A stretch of 64,000 bases of DNA from Cognatishimia activa. GTDB taxonomy: Bacteria > Pseudomonadota > Alphaproteobacteria > Rhodobacterales > Rhodobacteraceae. The notes under the pieces were generated by a model that had not been told where the DNA came from, made no database searches, and saw only the letters and a list, made by a program, of their open reading frames with translations. Of this stretch, positions 48,696 through 57,167 are shown one piece after another. Location of the stretch: the NCBI RefSeq assembly GCF_017798205.1, contig NZ_CP060010.1:620001-684000 (forward strand). Direction: 5' to 3'. The translations under genes were made by a program, and so were the position numbers. Numbering within the stretch: the first letter of the stretch is position 1; each line of letters opens with the position of its first letter.

Positions 48696-49697
48696 ATGAC
48701 CGTCACCGTAGGTATCAACGGATTTGGCCGTATCGGGCGCTGCACATTGATGCACATCGCAGAAGCTGCGCGCGACGACGTGCAAGTGGTCAAGATCAAC
48801 GCAACCGGCCCCATCGAAACCGCAGCGCATTTGATCCGCTATGACTCAGTCCACGGACGTTTCGCCAATGACGTTGTTGTCCAGAACGGCACCATGGATG
48901 TGGGCCAAGGCCCGATCCGCATGTTCTCGACCTACGACATGGACGAGCTGGACTGGACCGGCGTTGACGTTGTTCTGGAATGCACCGGCAAATTCAACGA
49001 CGGCAACAAAGCGGTCAAACACCGCGAGCGCGGCGCCAAGAAAGTCCTGATCTCGGCACCCGCCAAGAACGTTCAGAAGACCATCGTCTTCGGCGTGAAC
49101 GACGAGCTGCTTGAAGCCAACGACAACGTCATCTCTAACGGCTCTTGCACCACCAACTGCCTCGCCCCTCTCGCGAAGGCGCTGCACCAAGGCATCGGCA
49201 TCGAAAACGGCCTGATGACCACGATCCACAGCTACACCGGCGACCAGCCAACGCTCGACCGTCGCCACTCTGACCTATACCGCGCGCGTTCCGCCGCAAT
49301 GGCGATGATCCCAACTTCCACCGGCGCGGCCAAAGCTCTGGGCGAAGTGCTGCCGGATCTGAAGGGCAAACTGGACGGCACAGCCATGCGTGTTCCAACC
49401 CCAAATGTTTCCGCCGTCGACCTGACCTTCGTCGCCTCCAAAGACGTCACCGTCGATGACGTTAACGAAGTGGTCCGCGAAGCCGCTGAAGGCGCGATGA
49501 AAGGCGTTCTGGCATACGATCCAGAGCCAAAGGTCTCCATCGACTTCAACCACACCACCGAAAGCTCGATCTACGCGCCGGATCAGACCAAAGTCATCGG
49601 CGGCCGCACCGTGCGGGTTCTGGCGTGGTATGACAACGAATGGGGCTTCTCTGCACGTATGGCAGATGTCGCCGCGAAAATGGGTCAGCTGGGCTAA
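48696..49697 (+). CDS. gap: glyceraldehyde-3-phosphate dehydrogenase, type I
   Basis: This 333-residue glycolytic/gluconeogenic enzyme has VGINGFGRIGRCTLM (NAD site), ISAPAKN, SNGSCTTNCLAPLAKALH with the catalytic Cys, HSYTGDQPTLD, RSAAMAMIPTSTGAAKALGEVLP and WYDNEWGFSARM. The residue after the beta-2 strand region (KINATGP) departs from the usual Asp, so NADP use is possible but not proved. The ATG at 48696 has GAGAGGA upstream. A long-loop hairpin follows and overlaps the leader of the next small gene. Confidence 0.96.
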   Translation: MTVTVGINGFGRIGRCTLMHIAEAARDDVQVVKINATGPIETAAHLIRYDSVHGRFANDVVVQNGTMDVGQGPIRMFSTYDMDELDWTGVDVVLECTGKFNDGNKAVKHRERGAKKVLISAPAKNVQKTIVFGVNDELLEANDNVISNGSCTTNCLAPLAKALHQGIGIENGLMTTIHSYTGDQPTLDRRHSDLYRARSAAMAMIPTSTGAAKALGEVLPDLKGKLDGTAMRVPTPNVSAVDLTFVASKDVTVDDVNEVVREAAEGAMKGVLAYDPEPKVSIDFNHTTESSIYAPDQTKVIGGRTVRVLAWYDNEWGFSARMADVAAKMGQLG

Positions 49698-49720
49698 GCC
49701 CACCCCGTTTAGAAAACTTG

Positions 49721-49780
49721 CGCCCTCGGGTTCGCTATTGCATAGACAAGATGCAGGCAAACCCGAGGGCGTTTTCGTTT
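49721..49780 (+). terminator. gap 3' hairpin overlapping the next gene's ribosome-binding site
   Basis: A perfect 12-bp stem CGCCCTCGGGTT (49721-49732) / AACCCGAGGGCG (49760-49771) with a 27-nt loop is followed by TTTTCGTTT. The right arm contains GAGGG, 11-16 nt before the ATG of the small gene at 49782. Confidence 0.8.
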
Positions 49781-49781
49781 C

Positions 49782-49925
49782 ATGACCAATACGATTGCAC
49801 TGGTGCTGGGCGTGATCATCACTCTTTTGCTGATCGCCGATCAAATCTGGCTTGGTGGCGCAACGACTTTGTTTCTCGCCCGCGAGTTCACCCAACTGAT
49901 TGAATGGGTCGCCTTCTGGCGATAG
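49782..49925 (+). CDS. 47-residue membrane protein downstream of gap
   Basis: This small gene encodes one hydrophobic helix (TIALVLGVIITLLLIADQIW, residues 4-23) followed by an amphipathic tail ending EFTQLIEWVAFWR. I have the impression that near-identical small frames follow gap in many Rhodobacterales, sometimes misannotated as GAPDH. The ending LIEW-AFWR looks conserved, which argues that it is real. Its only plausible ribosome-binding site (GAGGG) lies in the right arm of the gap hairpin, so translation may depend on hairpin melting. Function unknown. Confidence 0.7.
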   Translation: MTNTIALVLGVIITLLLIADQIWLGGATTLFLAREFTQLIEWVAFWR

Positions 49926-49929
49926 CGCC

Positions 49930-52212
49930 TCAGGTCATCGAGACGTTCACCGTCACATCCCCATATAGCGGCTCTTCCCAATTCAAATGCAGCTGATCGC
50001 CGCTGCTGCCCTGCTCTAGATCCACATAGGGCGTCGCCCAACGCGTCACATTCGCGCCCGTGCGCAAGCGCGAAGTCGCAACCACAGAAGAACAGACGCG
50101 CGCACGGCCCCCGAATGGCAATTGCCCACCTGTCTCCACAACCCAGGTGCTCGCCGCGGTGTTCTGAGCATGCTCCAGCACCAGAGGGTTGTAGCTCGGC
50201 ACATTGATCCGGTGGAATGTATTGCCCTCAAAAATTACATCCTTGCCCCGCGTCATATCCAGCGGCGCAAAGGTTGTGTCGACCACATCCACCTGATCAA
50301 TATTGCTTTCTAACGCGCGGAATTTATTGCCCGTCACAGACAACCCGCCAATGAAATGCCCCGTGCCGAAAGGCTTGATCGAGATAAACCCAAACCACGG
50401 AGCCACATTGCTGCAGAGGAACACATTGTCCGTGATGTTCATCGCCGCAAAAGAAAAGCCAGTGGTGAAATCAGGCGTGGCCGAATGCTCATTGCTCCAC
50501 TCAATCGAGCAATTGTCCACGTAGTTCCCCGTGATCGTGGTCGAACAATAGCTCGTGGTGATCAGGATCCCCGCGGTCCGCAGCCCTGCCGTCGCGGTAT
50601 CCCCCTGGAAAAAGTGATTGCCGATAATTGTGGAATTCGACCCACCCAGAACCGCAAAATGCCGAAACTGCGTCGCCCGATTGTTGCGCAGCTTCACGTC
50701 ATTGGCGTTGGCATTCACAACGATCCCAATCCGATCCTGCGCCAAGCTCTGCCCCTCATCACTGAGGAAATTGCAACGATCAATCAACATACCCTGACAG
50801 CCCGTGCCGTGGCTGGTGATCCCCTTGTCCCGAGGCCGATTGATCCAGCAATCCTTCATATGAAAGATGAGGCCCGATGGCGGCAACAAAACCCCGCTCG
50901 CAACGGCGGAACAGATGATCTCGATGTTCGACATCACAAAGCGTGTCAGCTTGGTAAAGCCCGAGAAATCCAGCACATATTTGTGCCGCGTGAAGGTAAA
51001 GACCTGCGTGCCTTCCGCATCGAAAAGCGGCTTTGACAGAGTGATCTCCTGCGTCGCCAGATTGACGCTTTGAACATAGATCTCGCGACCCACCCCATTC
51101 CCCGTCACCCGCGCACCCGGCTCGATATTGGCGATATTCCCGACCGCTGTCAGGGTCCTCGAATTGCTCGCCGAATAGGTCGCTGACGAGGTCACAACAT
51201 CGCTCTCCCAGGCCGTATCGCCCGTGACCTGAAACTGCCCGTTCAGAATATGCCGCCGCTGCGCAAAGCTCGTGATATTGGGCACAATCGCCTGCAGATC
51301 CATCGGCTCGGAAATCGTGATCCGGCGGCCACCCAGATCCAGTGACTCGTGGTCTGAGTTGTTAAACAACGCCTGAAACGCCTTCTCAAACGCCAGCTGC
51401 TCATTGCCAAAAGCTTCGATGTAATTCGGCAAGTCGAAATTCTTGGTCAGCGAAAAGATCGCCGCCTGCGGCATGGTTACATTGCCCTCAAACTGCACCT
51501 TCTCGGTGAAGGTCATGCCGCCGCTCAGCAAATAGATCCCCGCAGGCACCAACACAGTGCGCCCATCGGCGGCCGCATTGGCCGCCTGAAAAGCCGCCGT
51601 GTCATCCGTGATCCCATCGCCCATCGCGCCGAAATCACGCACATCCACCATCGACATCATGTCCCGCAGAAAGGCCGAGGTGATGTCGACGACCTCAAGG
51701 TCATCAATCCTGATAACGCCCCCACTCGGCCCCGTCAGATCCAGCCCCACATGCGCATAGGTCGGCGCCGTGCCCCAAACCATATCCACACCACCACGCT
51801 GCCCCGCGCCAATGATGGCCGTAACCTCGACAACCTCGCCATAGCTCGACAACGTCACCGAGGACCCAAACTCCGTCAGCCCCGTCACACGCGCTCCGCC
51901 CGAAGCCCCCGCCCAGGCGGCCATCCGCACCGTCGGCAGGTTCCCCGAAATCGCCTTCACCCGCGCCTTGATCTGCAGATAACAGCCCGCCTGCAACGGC
52001 GTCTGACCCATGTACCGCAACTGCTGGGTACCCGAGGTCTTTTGCATCTCAAGGCAGCCCGCGAAATCCGCATCCGCAGGCACAAAAGCCGCATTGGCCG
52101 CGCCCTCATAGGTGTCCGATCCCGGCGTTCCATCGCCGCTCGACCACACCCCAAGCCCCTCCGCAAATGGCGGTGGCATCAATTGCAAACCCTCGGTGAT
52201 TGCCTTGTTCAT
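49930..52212 (-). CDS. right-handed beta-helix protein (pectate-lyase-3 fold), spike-like
   Basis: This 760-residue protein has an N-terminal module (residues 1-185) with VWSSGDGTPGSDTYEGAANAAFVPADADFAG and a carbohydrate-binding-like beta segment. From about residue 189 comes the Pectate_lyase_3 start VDVRDFGAMGDGITDDTAAFQAA, then a long array of short beta-helix turns (NVFLC, NRATQF, GNHFFQG, GNYVDNC, GNKFRAL, GNTFHRI). It has no signal peptide, unlike secreted polysaccharide lyases. That, with the N-terminal attachment-like module, resembles phage tail spikes or the head spikes of the Rhodobacter gene transfer agent. The GTA link is inference; no GTA gene is adjacent. Confidence 0.8.
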   Translation of the reverse strand: MNKAITEGLQLMPPPFAEGLGVWSSGDGTPGSDTYEGAANAAFVPADADFAGCLEMQKTSGTQQLRYMGQTPLQAGCYLQIKARVKAISGNLPTVRMAAWAGASGGARVTGLTEFGSSVTLSSYGEVVEVTAIIGAGQRGGVDMVWGTAPTYAHVGLDLTGPSGGVIRIDDLEVVDITSAFLRDMMSMVDVRDFGAMGDGITDDTAAFQAANAAADGRTVLVPAGIYLLSGGMTFTEKVQFEGNVTMPQAAIFSLTKNFDLPNYIEAFGNEQLAFEKAFQALFNNSDHESLDLGGRRITISEPMDLQAIVPNITSFAQRRHILNGQFQVTGDTAWESDVVTSSATYSASNSRTLTAVGNIANIEPGARVTGNGVGREIYVQSVNLATQEITLSKPLFDAEGTQVFTFTRHKYVLDFSGFTKLTRFVMSNIEIICSAVASGVLLPPSGLIFHMKDCWINRPRDKGITSHGTGCQGMLIDRCNFLSDEGQSLAQDRIGIVVNANANDVKLRNNRATQFRHFAVLGGSNSTIIGNHFFQGDTATAGLRTAGILITTSYCSTTITGNYVDNCSIEWSNEHSATPDFTTGFSFAAMNITDNVFLCSNVAPWFGFISIKPFGTGHFIGGLSVTGNKFRALESNIDQVDVVDTTFAPLDMTRGKDVIFEGNTFHRINVPSYNPLVLEHAQNTAASTWVVETGGQLPFGGRARVCSSVVATSRLRTGANVTRWATPYVDLEQGSSGDQLHLNWEEPLYGDVTVNVSMT

Positions 52213-52314
52213 CGACGTCCCTTTCCCAAAGCCAATGGGCCGCGGCCCGTTGGCTGGAAAGCTCGTCGCTCAAGGTTAAAGCGCGCTCAAACCAGCGCGC
52301 GCAGATGTTGCACC

Positions 52315-52710
52315 CTAGGCCGTATCGCCCGGCGCTGGCAGGATCTGAACGCCGTTGATGCGCCACATGCCGTCAATCATTTTCATTTGATAATCAAGTA
52401 TGTGGATGACGCCCGCGGGATCCGTGATCATCACACGCTGCCACAGGTTCCCGGCAATCTCCCGCAACTCCAGATAGCGCACCGCATCTGGCCGATGCAC
52501 CATCGGATAGCCGCTCATGACCATCTGACCAAAACGTTCGGACGTGCCGAAAAAGCCCTGAATATTCGGGCTGGCATAGGTGAAAGCCTGCGCAAAATCA
52601 TCCACCTGAAAGGCTTCGATCTGTTGCGTGATCACCGCCTGAATGTCGCGCTCCTGCGCTACAGAAACACTGGCCCAAAGGCTCAGTAGCAAAGCATAGA
52701 CTATCCGCAT
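52315..52710 (-). CDS. DUF4864 family secreted protein
   Basis: This 131-residue protein has a signal peptide (residues 1-18, cleavage after SVA) and a DUF4864 pattern: VITQQIEAFQVDDFAQAFTYASPNIQGFFGTSERFGQMVMSGYPMVHRP, and DYQMKMIDGMWRINGVQIL. The fold is NTF2/SnoaL-like. Expected in the periplasm; function unknown. Confidence 0.85.
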   Translation of the reverse strand: MRIVYALLLSLWASVSVAQERDIQAVITQQIEAFQVDDFAQAFTYASPNIQGFFGTSERFGQMVMSGYPMVHRPDAVRYLELREIAGNLWQRVMITDPAGVIHILDYQMKMIDGMWRINGVQILPAPGDTA

Positions 52711-52759
52711 GACGTATCCTCCTGCCTCAAACTTAGCGCGTTATCAGATCACGACCAGC

Positions 52760-53074
52760 CTAAGGCCCACAACAGCTCTGCACCGTCGCATTCCCCTTAC
52801 AGCAATCCTGCAGCAAAAACCGCATCACCTCGCCGATGGCCTGAAAGTTCACGCGATAAATCATCTGCCGGCTCTGGCGTTCCGACGTGACGATGCCAGC
52901 CGCCTGCAAGGTCGACAAATGAAACGACATCCGCGACGGGCTCGCGCCCAAAGCCTCCGCCACATCGCCCGCCAACATACCCGCTGGCCCCGCCTCCACC
53001 AGCTTGCGCAACACCTGCAAACGGGTCTGATTGGACAAAGCCCCAAAGGCCTCGATCACCTGTTCCTCATTCAT
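52760..53074 (-). CDS. ArsR family transcriptional regulator
   Basis: This 104-residue winged-helix repressor has EAFGALSNQTRLQVLRKLVEAGPAGMLAGDVAEALGASPSRMSFHLSTLQAAGIV, then RQSRQMIYRVN. It ends with paired cysteines (Cys91-Cys92 and Cys101-Cys102 in DCCKGNATVQSCCGP). A C-terminal CC...CC arrangement resembles the arsenite site of AfArsR-type repressors rather than the classical helix-3 site. An operator directly overlaps its ribosome-binding site. It is divergent from the DUF6428 gene. Confidence 0.9.
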   Translation of the reverse strand: MNEEQVIEAFGALSNQTRLQVLRKLVEAGPAGMLAGDVAEALGASPSRMSFHLSTLQAAGIVTSERQSRQMIYRVNFQAIGEVMRFLLQDCCKGNATVQSCCGP

Positions 53075-53094
53075 ATTTCAACACCTCTTGAAAT
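53075..53094. promoter_or_regulatory. ArsR operator 1
   Basis: ATTTCAACACCTCTTGAAAT: 7-bp inverted arms ATTTCAA/TTGAAAT with a 6-bp spacer. It is immediately next to the arsR start codon, and the palindrome extends by two further base pairs (ATATTTCAA...TTGAAATAT). Confidence 0.8.
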
Positions 53095-53114
53095 ATAGAT
53101 CGCTTTCATCCTAT

Positions 53115-53134
53115 ATTTCAAGAATCATTGAAAT
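53115..53134. promoter_or_regulatory. ArsR operator 2
   Basis: ATTTCAAGAATCATTGAAAT: identical arms and the same 6-bp spacer length as operator 1. It is centred exactly 40 bp away, just before the DUF6428 ribosome-binding site. Confidence 0.8.
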
Positions 53135-53145
53135 GGAAGAGAGCC

Positions 53146-53601
53146 ATGACCCTAAATGACTTCCTAAACGCCCTACATGAGCAACCCGCCGAGGCCCCTT
53201 TGGTCTTTACCACCTCTGAGGGTCCCATCGGCGCGGGCTATCACATCACCGAGCTGAAATCTCTTGATATCAAGAGCATAGACTGCGGTGGGCGCACCTC
53301 GGACTGGACCGAAGTGCAGATCCAGCTGCTCGACGGCGCAGGCCGGTCGCATCTCTCGGCAGGCAAAAGCGCCAAGATCCTGGAACATAGCCTCAAAGCC
53401 ATTCCAGACCTGGCCGAGGGTGAATTGTCCTTTGAATATGCGCCCGGCAACAACGGGTTACGTCGCTATATCCCAACCCAACCGATCTGGGCAGAAGGCC
53501 ACGTCGAAATGCGGCTGACCGAAGATGGCGCGCAATGTAAAGCCGCTGCCTTCAGTGGAACAACGGCCAGCTGTTGCGGCGCAAGCGCCCGTTGCTGCTA
53601 A
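53146..53601 (+). CDS. DUF6428 family protein with Cys-rich tail
   Basis: This 151-residue protein matches DUF6428 (LVFTTSEGPIGAGYHITELKSLDIKSIDCGG, WTEVQIQLLDGAG, SAKILEHSLKAIPDLAEGELSFEYAPGN, RRYIPTQPIW). It ends in CCGASARCC (Cys143, 144, 150, 151). The ATG at 53146 has GGAAGAG 4-5 nt upstream. Its divergence from an ArsR with a similar CC...CC tail and the shared operators suggest metal or metalloid control. DUF6428 is often found with arsR genes. Biochemical role unknown. Confidence 0.85.
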   Translation: MTLNDFLNALHEQPAEAPLVFTTSEGPIGAGYHITELKSLDIKSIDCGGRTSDWTEVQIQLLDGAGRSHLSAGKSAKILEHSLKAIPDLAEGELSFEYAPGNNGLRRYIPTQPIWAEGHVEMRLTEDGAQCKAAAFSGTTASCCGASARCC

Positions 53602-53607
53602 GGAAAA

Positions 53608-53628
53608 AGAGGGGCCAAAAGCCCCTCT
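53608..53628 (-). terminator. lysS terminator
   Basis: The stem AGAGGGGC / GCCCCTCT with a 5-nt loop has TTTTTCC after it on the minus strand. The stem overlaps the lysS stop codon. On the plus strand it follows the DUF6428 stop but lacks a T-run. Confidence 0.75.
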
Positions 53629-55270
53629 AAACCAGCTCGCCCTTCAAGGCGCTGTCGATCAGAGCGATGGTCTCTCCGACGCCATAAAGCGCGATGAAAC
53701 CTCCAAAACGCGGCCCCTGGCTCGCGCCCAGCAGAACCTCATAGATCGCAGTGAACCAATCCCGAAGCGGCTCGAAATCATGCAGCTTACCAATGGCAAA
53801 AACCACGGACTGCAGGAACTCATCATCGCCAAAATCGACCTCTGGCAGAGGGTCATCCCGTCCCATCTTCTCGTTCTTGGCCGCAATGGCCGCCAGCGCC
53901 GCCTCTTCAGACCGGAGCGCATCGGCCAAGGCCTCAAGCGCTGCCCGCTCTTTATCGGTCGGCGCGCGATAGGTCTTGGTCGGCTTCACAAAGTCATTGA
54001 AATACCGCACCGCAAAGCCCGCCGCATCATCCATGTTCGGATGGGTTTCAGGCGTCGCATCCGGCGCATATTTATTGATAAAGCCCCAAAGCGTATCCTT
54101 GTCCTCAGCCGAAGACACCGACGCGATGTTCAAAAGCATCGCGAAAGGCACAATCATATCGGATTGAGGCACATCCGCACCATGGATGTGATACACAGGG
54201 TTATTGAGCTGCCCCTTCAGATCCTGCCCCGGATAGGCCCGCAGCTGCTGATGATACTCATCCACTGCCTTCGGGATCACATCAAAATAAAGCCGCTTCG
54301 CGGTCTTTGGCTTTTGATACATGAAATACTGCAGAGACTCCGGCGCCGCATAGGTCAGCCATTCTTCCATCGACAGACCATTGCCCTTGGACTTGGAAAT
54401 CTTTTGGCCCTGCTCGTCGTTGAACAGCTCATAGCTTAGGGATTCCGGCGGACGCACACCCAGCGCACGACAAATCTTTGACGACTGCGTGACCGAGTCG
54501 ATCAGATCCTTGCCCGACATCTCATAATCGACTTCTAAAGCCGCCCAGCGCATCGCCCAATCGGGCTTCCACTGCATCTTGACGTTGCCGCCAGTCACAG
54601 GGATCTCGACCTTCTCGCCATCAGGTTCCTGATAGACAATGGTGCCCTTCTCCACGTTGCGCTCCAGCGTCGGCACCTGCAGCACGTGACCGGTTTTCGG
54701 GCTCACAGGCAGGAAACAAGAATAGGTCGCCTGACGTTCCGCACCCAAGGTGGGCAGCATGATCTCTTGGATCTTGTCAAACCGCGCCAGCGCGGTCAGC
54801 AACATGTCGTCAAACTTACCGCTCTTGTAGTAATCCGTCGCGCTTGCGAACTCATACTCAAAGCCAAAGCTGTCCAGAAATGCGCAAAGCCGCGCGTTGT
54901 TGTGCTGCGCAAACCCCTCATGCGTGCCGAAAGGATCGCGCACTTGGGTCAATGGCAGATGCAGATCCTCAGCCAAGCCCTCTTGATTTGGCAAATTAGA
55001 CGGCACCTTGCGGAACCCATCCATATCATCGGAAAAACAGATCAGTTTGGTGGGAATATCGCTGATCCGCTCAAAAGCACGACGCACCATCGTCGTACGC
55101 GCCACCTCGCCAAAAGTGCCAATATGCGGCAGACCCGAGGGACCATAACCCGTCTGAAACAACACATAGCCCTTCTCCGGCGCGCCCTTTTGATAGCGTT
55201 TGAGCAAGCGGCGCGCTTCTTCAAAGGGCCAGGCTTTTGAACTCATCGCAGCATCGCGCAGATCAGACAT
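53627..55270 (-). CDS. lysS: class I lysyl-tRNA synthetase
   Basis: This 547-residue enzyme charges tRNA-Lys. It is the class I type found in archaea and many alphaproteobacteria: the HIGH-type motif PSGLPHIGTFGEV (residues 44-56), FSDDMDGFRKVP, and the KMSKS-type KISKSKGNGLSMEEW near residue 293. The C-terminal anticodon-binding part is helical. It is unrelated in fold to E. coli LysS. It is divergent from terB. Confidence 0.95.
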   Translation of the reverse strand: MSDLRDAAMSSKAWPFEEARRLLKRYQKGAPEKGYVLFQTGYGPSGLPHIGTFGEVARTTMVRRAFERISDIPTKLICFSDDMDGFRKVPSNLPNQEGLAEDLHLPLTQVRDPFGTHEGFAQHNNARLCAFLDSFGFEYEFASATDYYKSGKFDDMLLTALARFDKIQEIMLPTLGAERQATYSCFLPVSPKTGHVLQVPTLERNVEKGTIVYQEPDGEKVEIPVTGGNVKMQWKPDWAMRWAALEVDYEMSGKDLIDSVTQSSKICRALGVRPPESLSYELFNDEQGQKISKSKGNGLSMEEWLTYAAPESLQYFMYQKPKTAKRLYFDVIPKAVDEYHQQLRAYPGQDLKGQLNNPVYHIHGADVPQSDMIVPFAMLLNIASVSSAEDKDTLWGFINKYAPDATPETHPNMDDAAGFAVRYFNDFVKPTKTYRAPTDKERAALEALADALRSEEAALAAIAAKNEKMGRDDPLPEVDFGDDEFLQSVVFAIGKLHDFEPLRDWFTAIYEVLLGASQGPRFGGFIALYGVGETIALIDSALKGELV

Positions 55271-55370
55271 GTGTTTCTCCGAAAATCATAAGCGCCCAAG
55301 ACTCAGAAAAGGGCGACGCGGCTTCCTAGGTCTTAGCGCCGCGAAGGTCAACGAAAACACGGCCCGCTCG

Positions 55371-55398
55371 CATTCATCTTGCCAAAAATACTCAAAAT
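55371..55398 (-). repeat. solo tail resembling the dispersed element
   Basis: On the minus strand, ATTTTGAGTATTTTTGGCAA followed by GATGAATG. The part GAGTATTTTTGGCAAGATGAA aligns with the right end of the three convergent-intergenic elements (GGATATTTCTGGCAAGAGAAA). It lacks the GGGGCTCTGCCCC part. Confidence 0.4.
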
Positions 55399-55489
55399 CC
55401 GACCGTCGCAATCGAAGGCTTTCGCATCTTGCTCTTGGCTAACCCGCTCCCTATTCTCAAATGTAACAAAGACATCCAAAGGCCAGACC

Positions 55490-55927
55490 ATGACCGAAGC
55501 GACCCCACACCCGTTGACCCCACAAGACAGCCTTGTCGCCATGATGGTGGCGGTCTCGGCCTCGGATGCCACGATCCGCACCGCTGAACTCATCAACATC
55601 CAAAACGCGGTGAACAACCTGCCGATCTTTGCCGATTACGACATCGACCGGATCACCACGGTCAGCCAGACGGTCTATGACCTCTTCGAACAAGAGGACG
55701 GCATCGCCGCGCTCTTTGGCCTGATCCGTGACAACCTGCCCGAAGGTCTGAACGAAACGGCCTATGCGCTGGCCTGCGACGTGGCGGCCTCAGATGGTCA
55801 CATCTACGAGGGCGAGCTGCGTCTTCTGGAAGAAATGCGCTATGAGCTGCAAATCGACCGCTTGCATGCTGCTGCTATCGAACGTGGTTCCCGCGCACGC
55901 CACATGACGCTCGCGCATGTGAGCTAA
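55490..55927 (+). CDS. TerB-family protein
   Basis: This 145-residue helical protein of the TerB/tellurite-resistance-like superfamily has LVAMMVAVSASDATIRTAELINIQNAVNNLPIF, NLPEGLNETAYALACDVAASDGHIYEGELRLLEEMRYELQIDRLHAAAIERGSRARH. The repeated A-S/D-G-x-I-x-x-x-E pattern is the acidic, possibly metal-binding TerB signature. Many TerB-like proteins have no link to tellurite. It stands alone and is followed by a dispersed-element copy. Confidence 0.85.
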   Translation: MTEATPHPLTPQDSLVAMMVAVSASDATIRTAELINIQNAVNNLPIFADYDIDRITTVSQTVYDLFEQEDGIAALFGLIRDNLPEGLNETAYALACDVAASDGHIYEGELRLLEEMRYELQIDRLHAAAIERGSRARHMTLAHVS

Positions 55928-55973
55928 GGGGCTCTGCCCCTTAAACCCCGGGATACTTTAGGCAAGAGAAAGA
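55928..55973 (+). repeat. dispersed convergent-intergenic element, copy C
   Basis: It begins GGGGCTCTGCCCC within 1 bp of the terB stop codon and ends CCCCGGGATACTTTAGGCAA-GAGAAAGA, 1 bp before the queF stop codon. This is the shortest copy and defines the two conserved ends. Confidence 0.75.
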
Positions 55974-55974
55974 C

Positions 55975-56442
55975 CTAGCCGCGTCCGCGATAAGTCGGCA
56001 CGCCTTGGTCTGGGATCCAGACTCCGGGCAGCTCGGGGCCGGTTTGATAGAAGACATCAATCGGAATGCCACCACGTGGGTACCAATAGGCTCCAACACG
56101 CAGCCATTTCGGCTCCAAAAGCTCTTCGATGCGTTTGCCGATGGTGACAGAGCAATCCTCGTGGAAGGCCCCATGGTTACGGAACGACCCGAGGAAGAGC
56201 TTCAGAGACTTGCTCTCCACCAGCCAATCCCCCGGCACATAATCAATCACGATATGTGCAAAATCCGGCGCGGCTGTCAGGGGGCAGAGCGACGTGAACT
56301 CAGGCGCTGTAAAGCGCACCGCGTAGTCCGTGCCCTTCTGAGGGTTCGGCACCCGCTCCATCACCGCCTCTTCGGGGGTTTGGGGCAGTTCGGTTTTGCT
56401 GCCAAGTTGCGTCAGGTTTTCATAGATGGATTTATCAGACAT
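55975..56442 (-). CDS. queF: NADPH-dependent 7-cyano-7-deazaguanine reductase
   Basis: This 155-residue type I QueF reduces preQ0 to preQ1 in queuosine synthesis. The catalytic Cys53 is in [38 protein letters not shown] carries the QueF motif that binds NADPH and substrate, and RGGIPIDVF is near the end. I start it at the ATG at 56442 because GGAG sits 6 nt upstream. An ATG at 56457 overlapping the queE stop is possible. Last gene of queCDEF. Confidence 0.94.
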   Translation of the reverse strand: MSDKSIYENLTQLGSKTELPQTPEEAVMERVPNPQKGTDYAVRFTAPEFTSLCPLTAAPDFAHIVIDYVPGDWLVESKSLKLFLGSFRNHGAFHEDCSVTIGKRIEELLEPKWLRVGAYWYPRGGIPIDVFYQTGPELPGVWIPDQGVPTYRGRG

Positions 56443-56453
56443 CTGCGTCTCCG

Positions 56454-57167
56454 TCATACGCCGCGCTTGTTGCCCCAGATCAGGACATGCAGCTGCGGCA
56501 GGATTGTAGGTGTGTACCAATGGTCGGCGAGGGTCTTGTCGATCAGCCACTCATAGCGGGTAATGATGCCGTCGATATCGACCTCTGCGTCGTCATCATC
56601 AGGCGGCGGTGGCGTGTGGTTGCCGGGCTGAATATAGAGCGGCATATCGGGATAGCGCCGTGCCACATCCCGCGCCCAATCATAATCGCGATCATCAAAG
56701 ATCACCATTTTTAGCACACGCGGCGCATCGCCCGCAGCGTCGATGCAAGCGTCAAACTGATCCCAATCGACCATTTGTTTGGACGACGGCGGTTTAGGTG
56801 ACAGGATCAGCGGATCCAATTTAGCAAACCAATCCTTCGCCACCGATCCCTGCGTTTCACAGGCAAAGCGATAGCCTTTGGCCTTGCCCATCTCAATCAG
56901 CTCTCCGAATTGCTGGATCGCCGGATTGCCGCCTGAAAGGCTCACCGTCAGAGGCACACCTCCCGACAGGCGCTCGATCTCGGCCATGACATCAGCAGAG
57001 GTCATCTTCGCCCAAGTGTGGCGGAATTCTGTGTCTACCGCATGCAGCGTATCGCACCACTCACAGCGATAATCACAGCCACCGGCCCGCACAAAAACCG
57101 TCGGCTGGCCGATCACCGCGCCTTCACCTTGGATGGTGGGGCCAAAGATCTCAGAGATCCGCAGCAT
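56454..57167 (-). CDS. queE: 7-carboxy-7-deazaguanine synthase
   Basis: This radical SAM enzyme of about 237 residues makes CDG from CPH4. It has [28 protein letters not shown] with the cluster motif Cys31-x3-Cys35-x2-Cys38 ([12 protein letters not shown]). Then come [22 protein letters not shown] and ILSPKPPSS. The start ATG at 57167 shares a base with the queD stop (TAATG). Part of queCDEF behind a preQ1 riboswitch. Confidence 0.94.
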   Translation of the reverse strand: MLRISEIFGPTIQGEGAVIGQPTVFVRAGGCDYRCEWCDTLHAVDTEFRHTWAKMTSADVMAEIERLSGGVPLTVSLSGGNPAIQQFGELIEMGKAKGYRFACETQGSVAKDWFAKLDPLILSPKPPSSKQMVDWDQFDACIDAAGDAPRVLKMVIFDDRDYDWARDVARRYPDMPLYIQPGNHTPPPPDDDDAEVDIDGIITRYEWLIDKTLADHWYTPTILPQLHVLIWGNKRGV

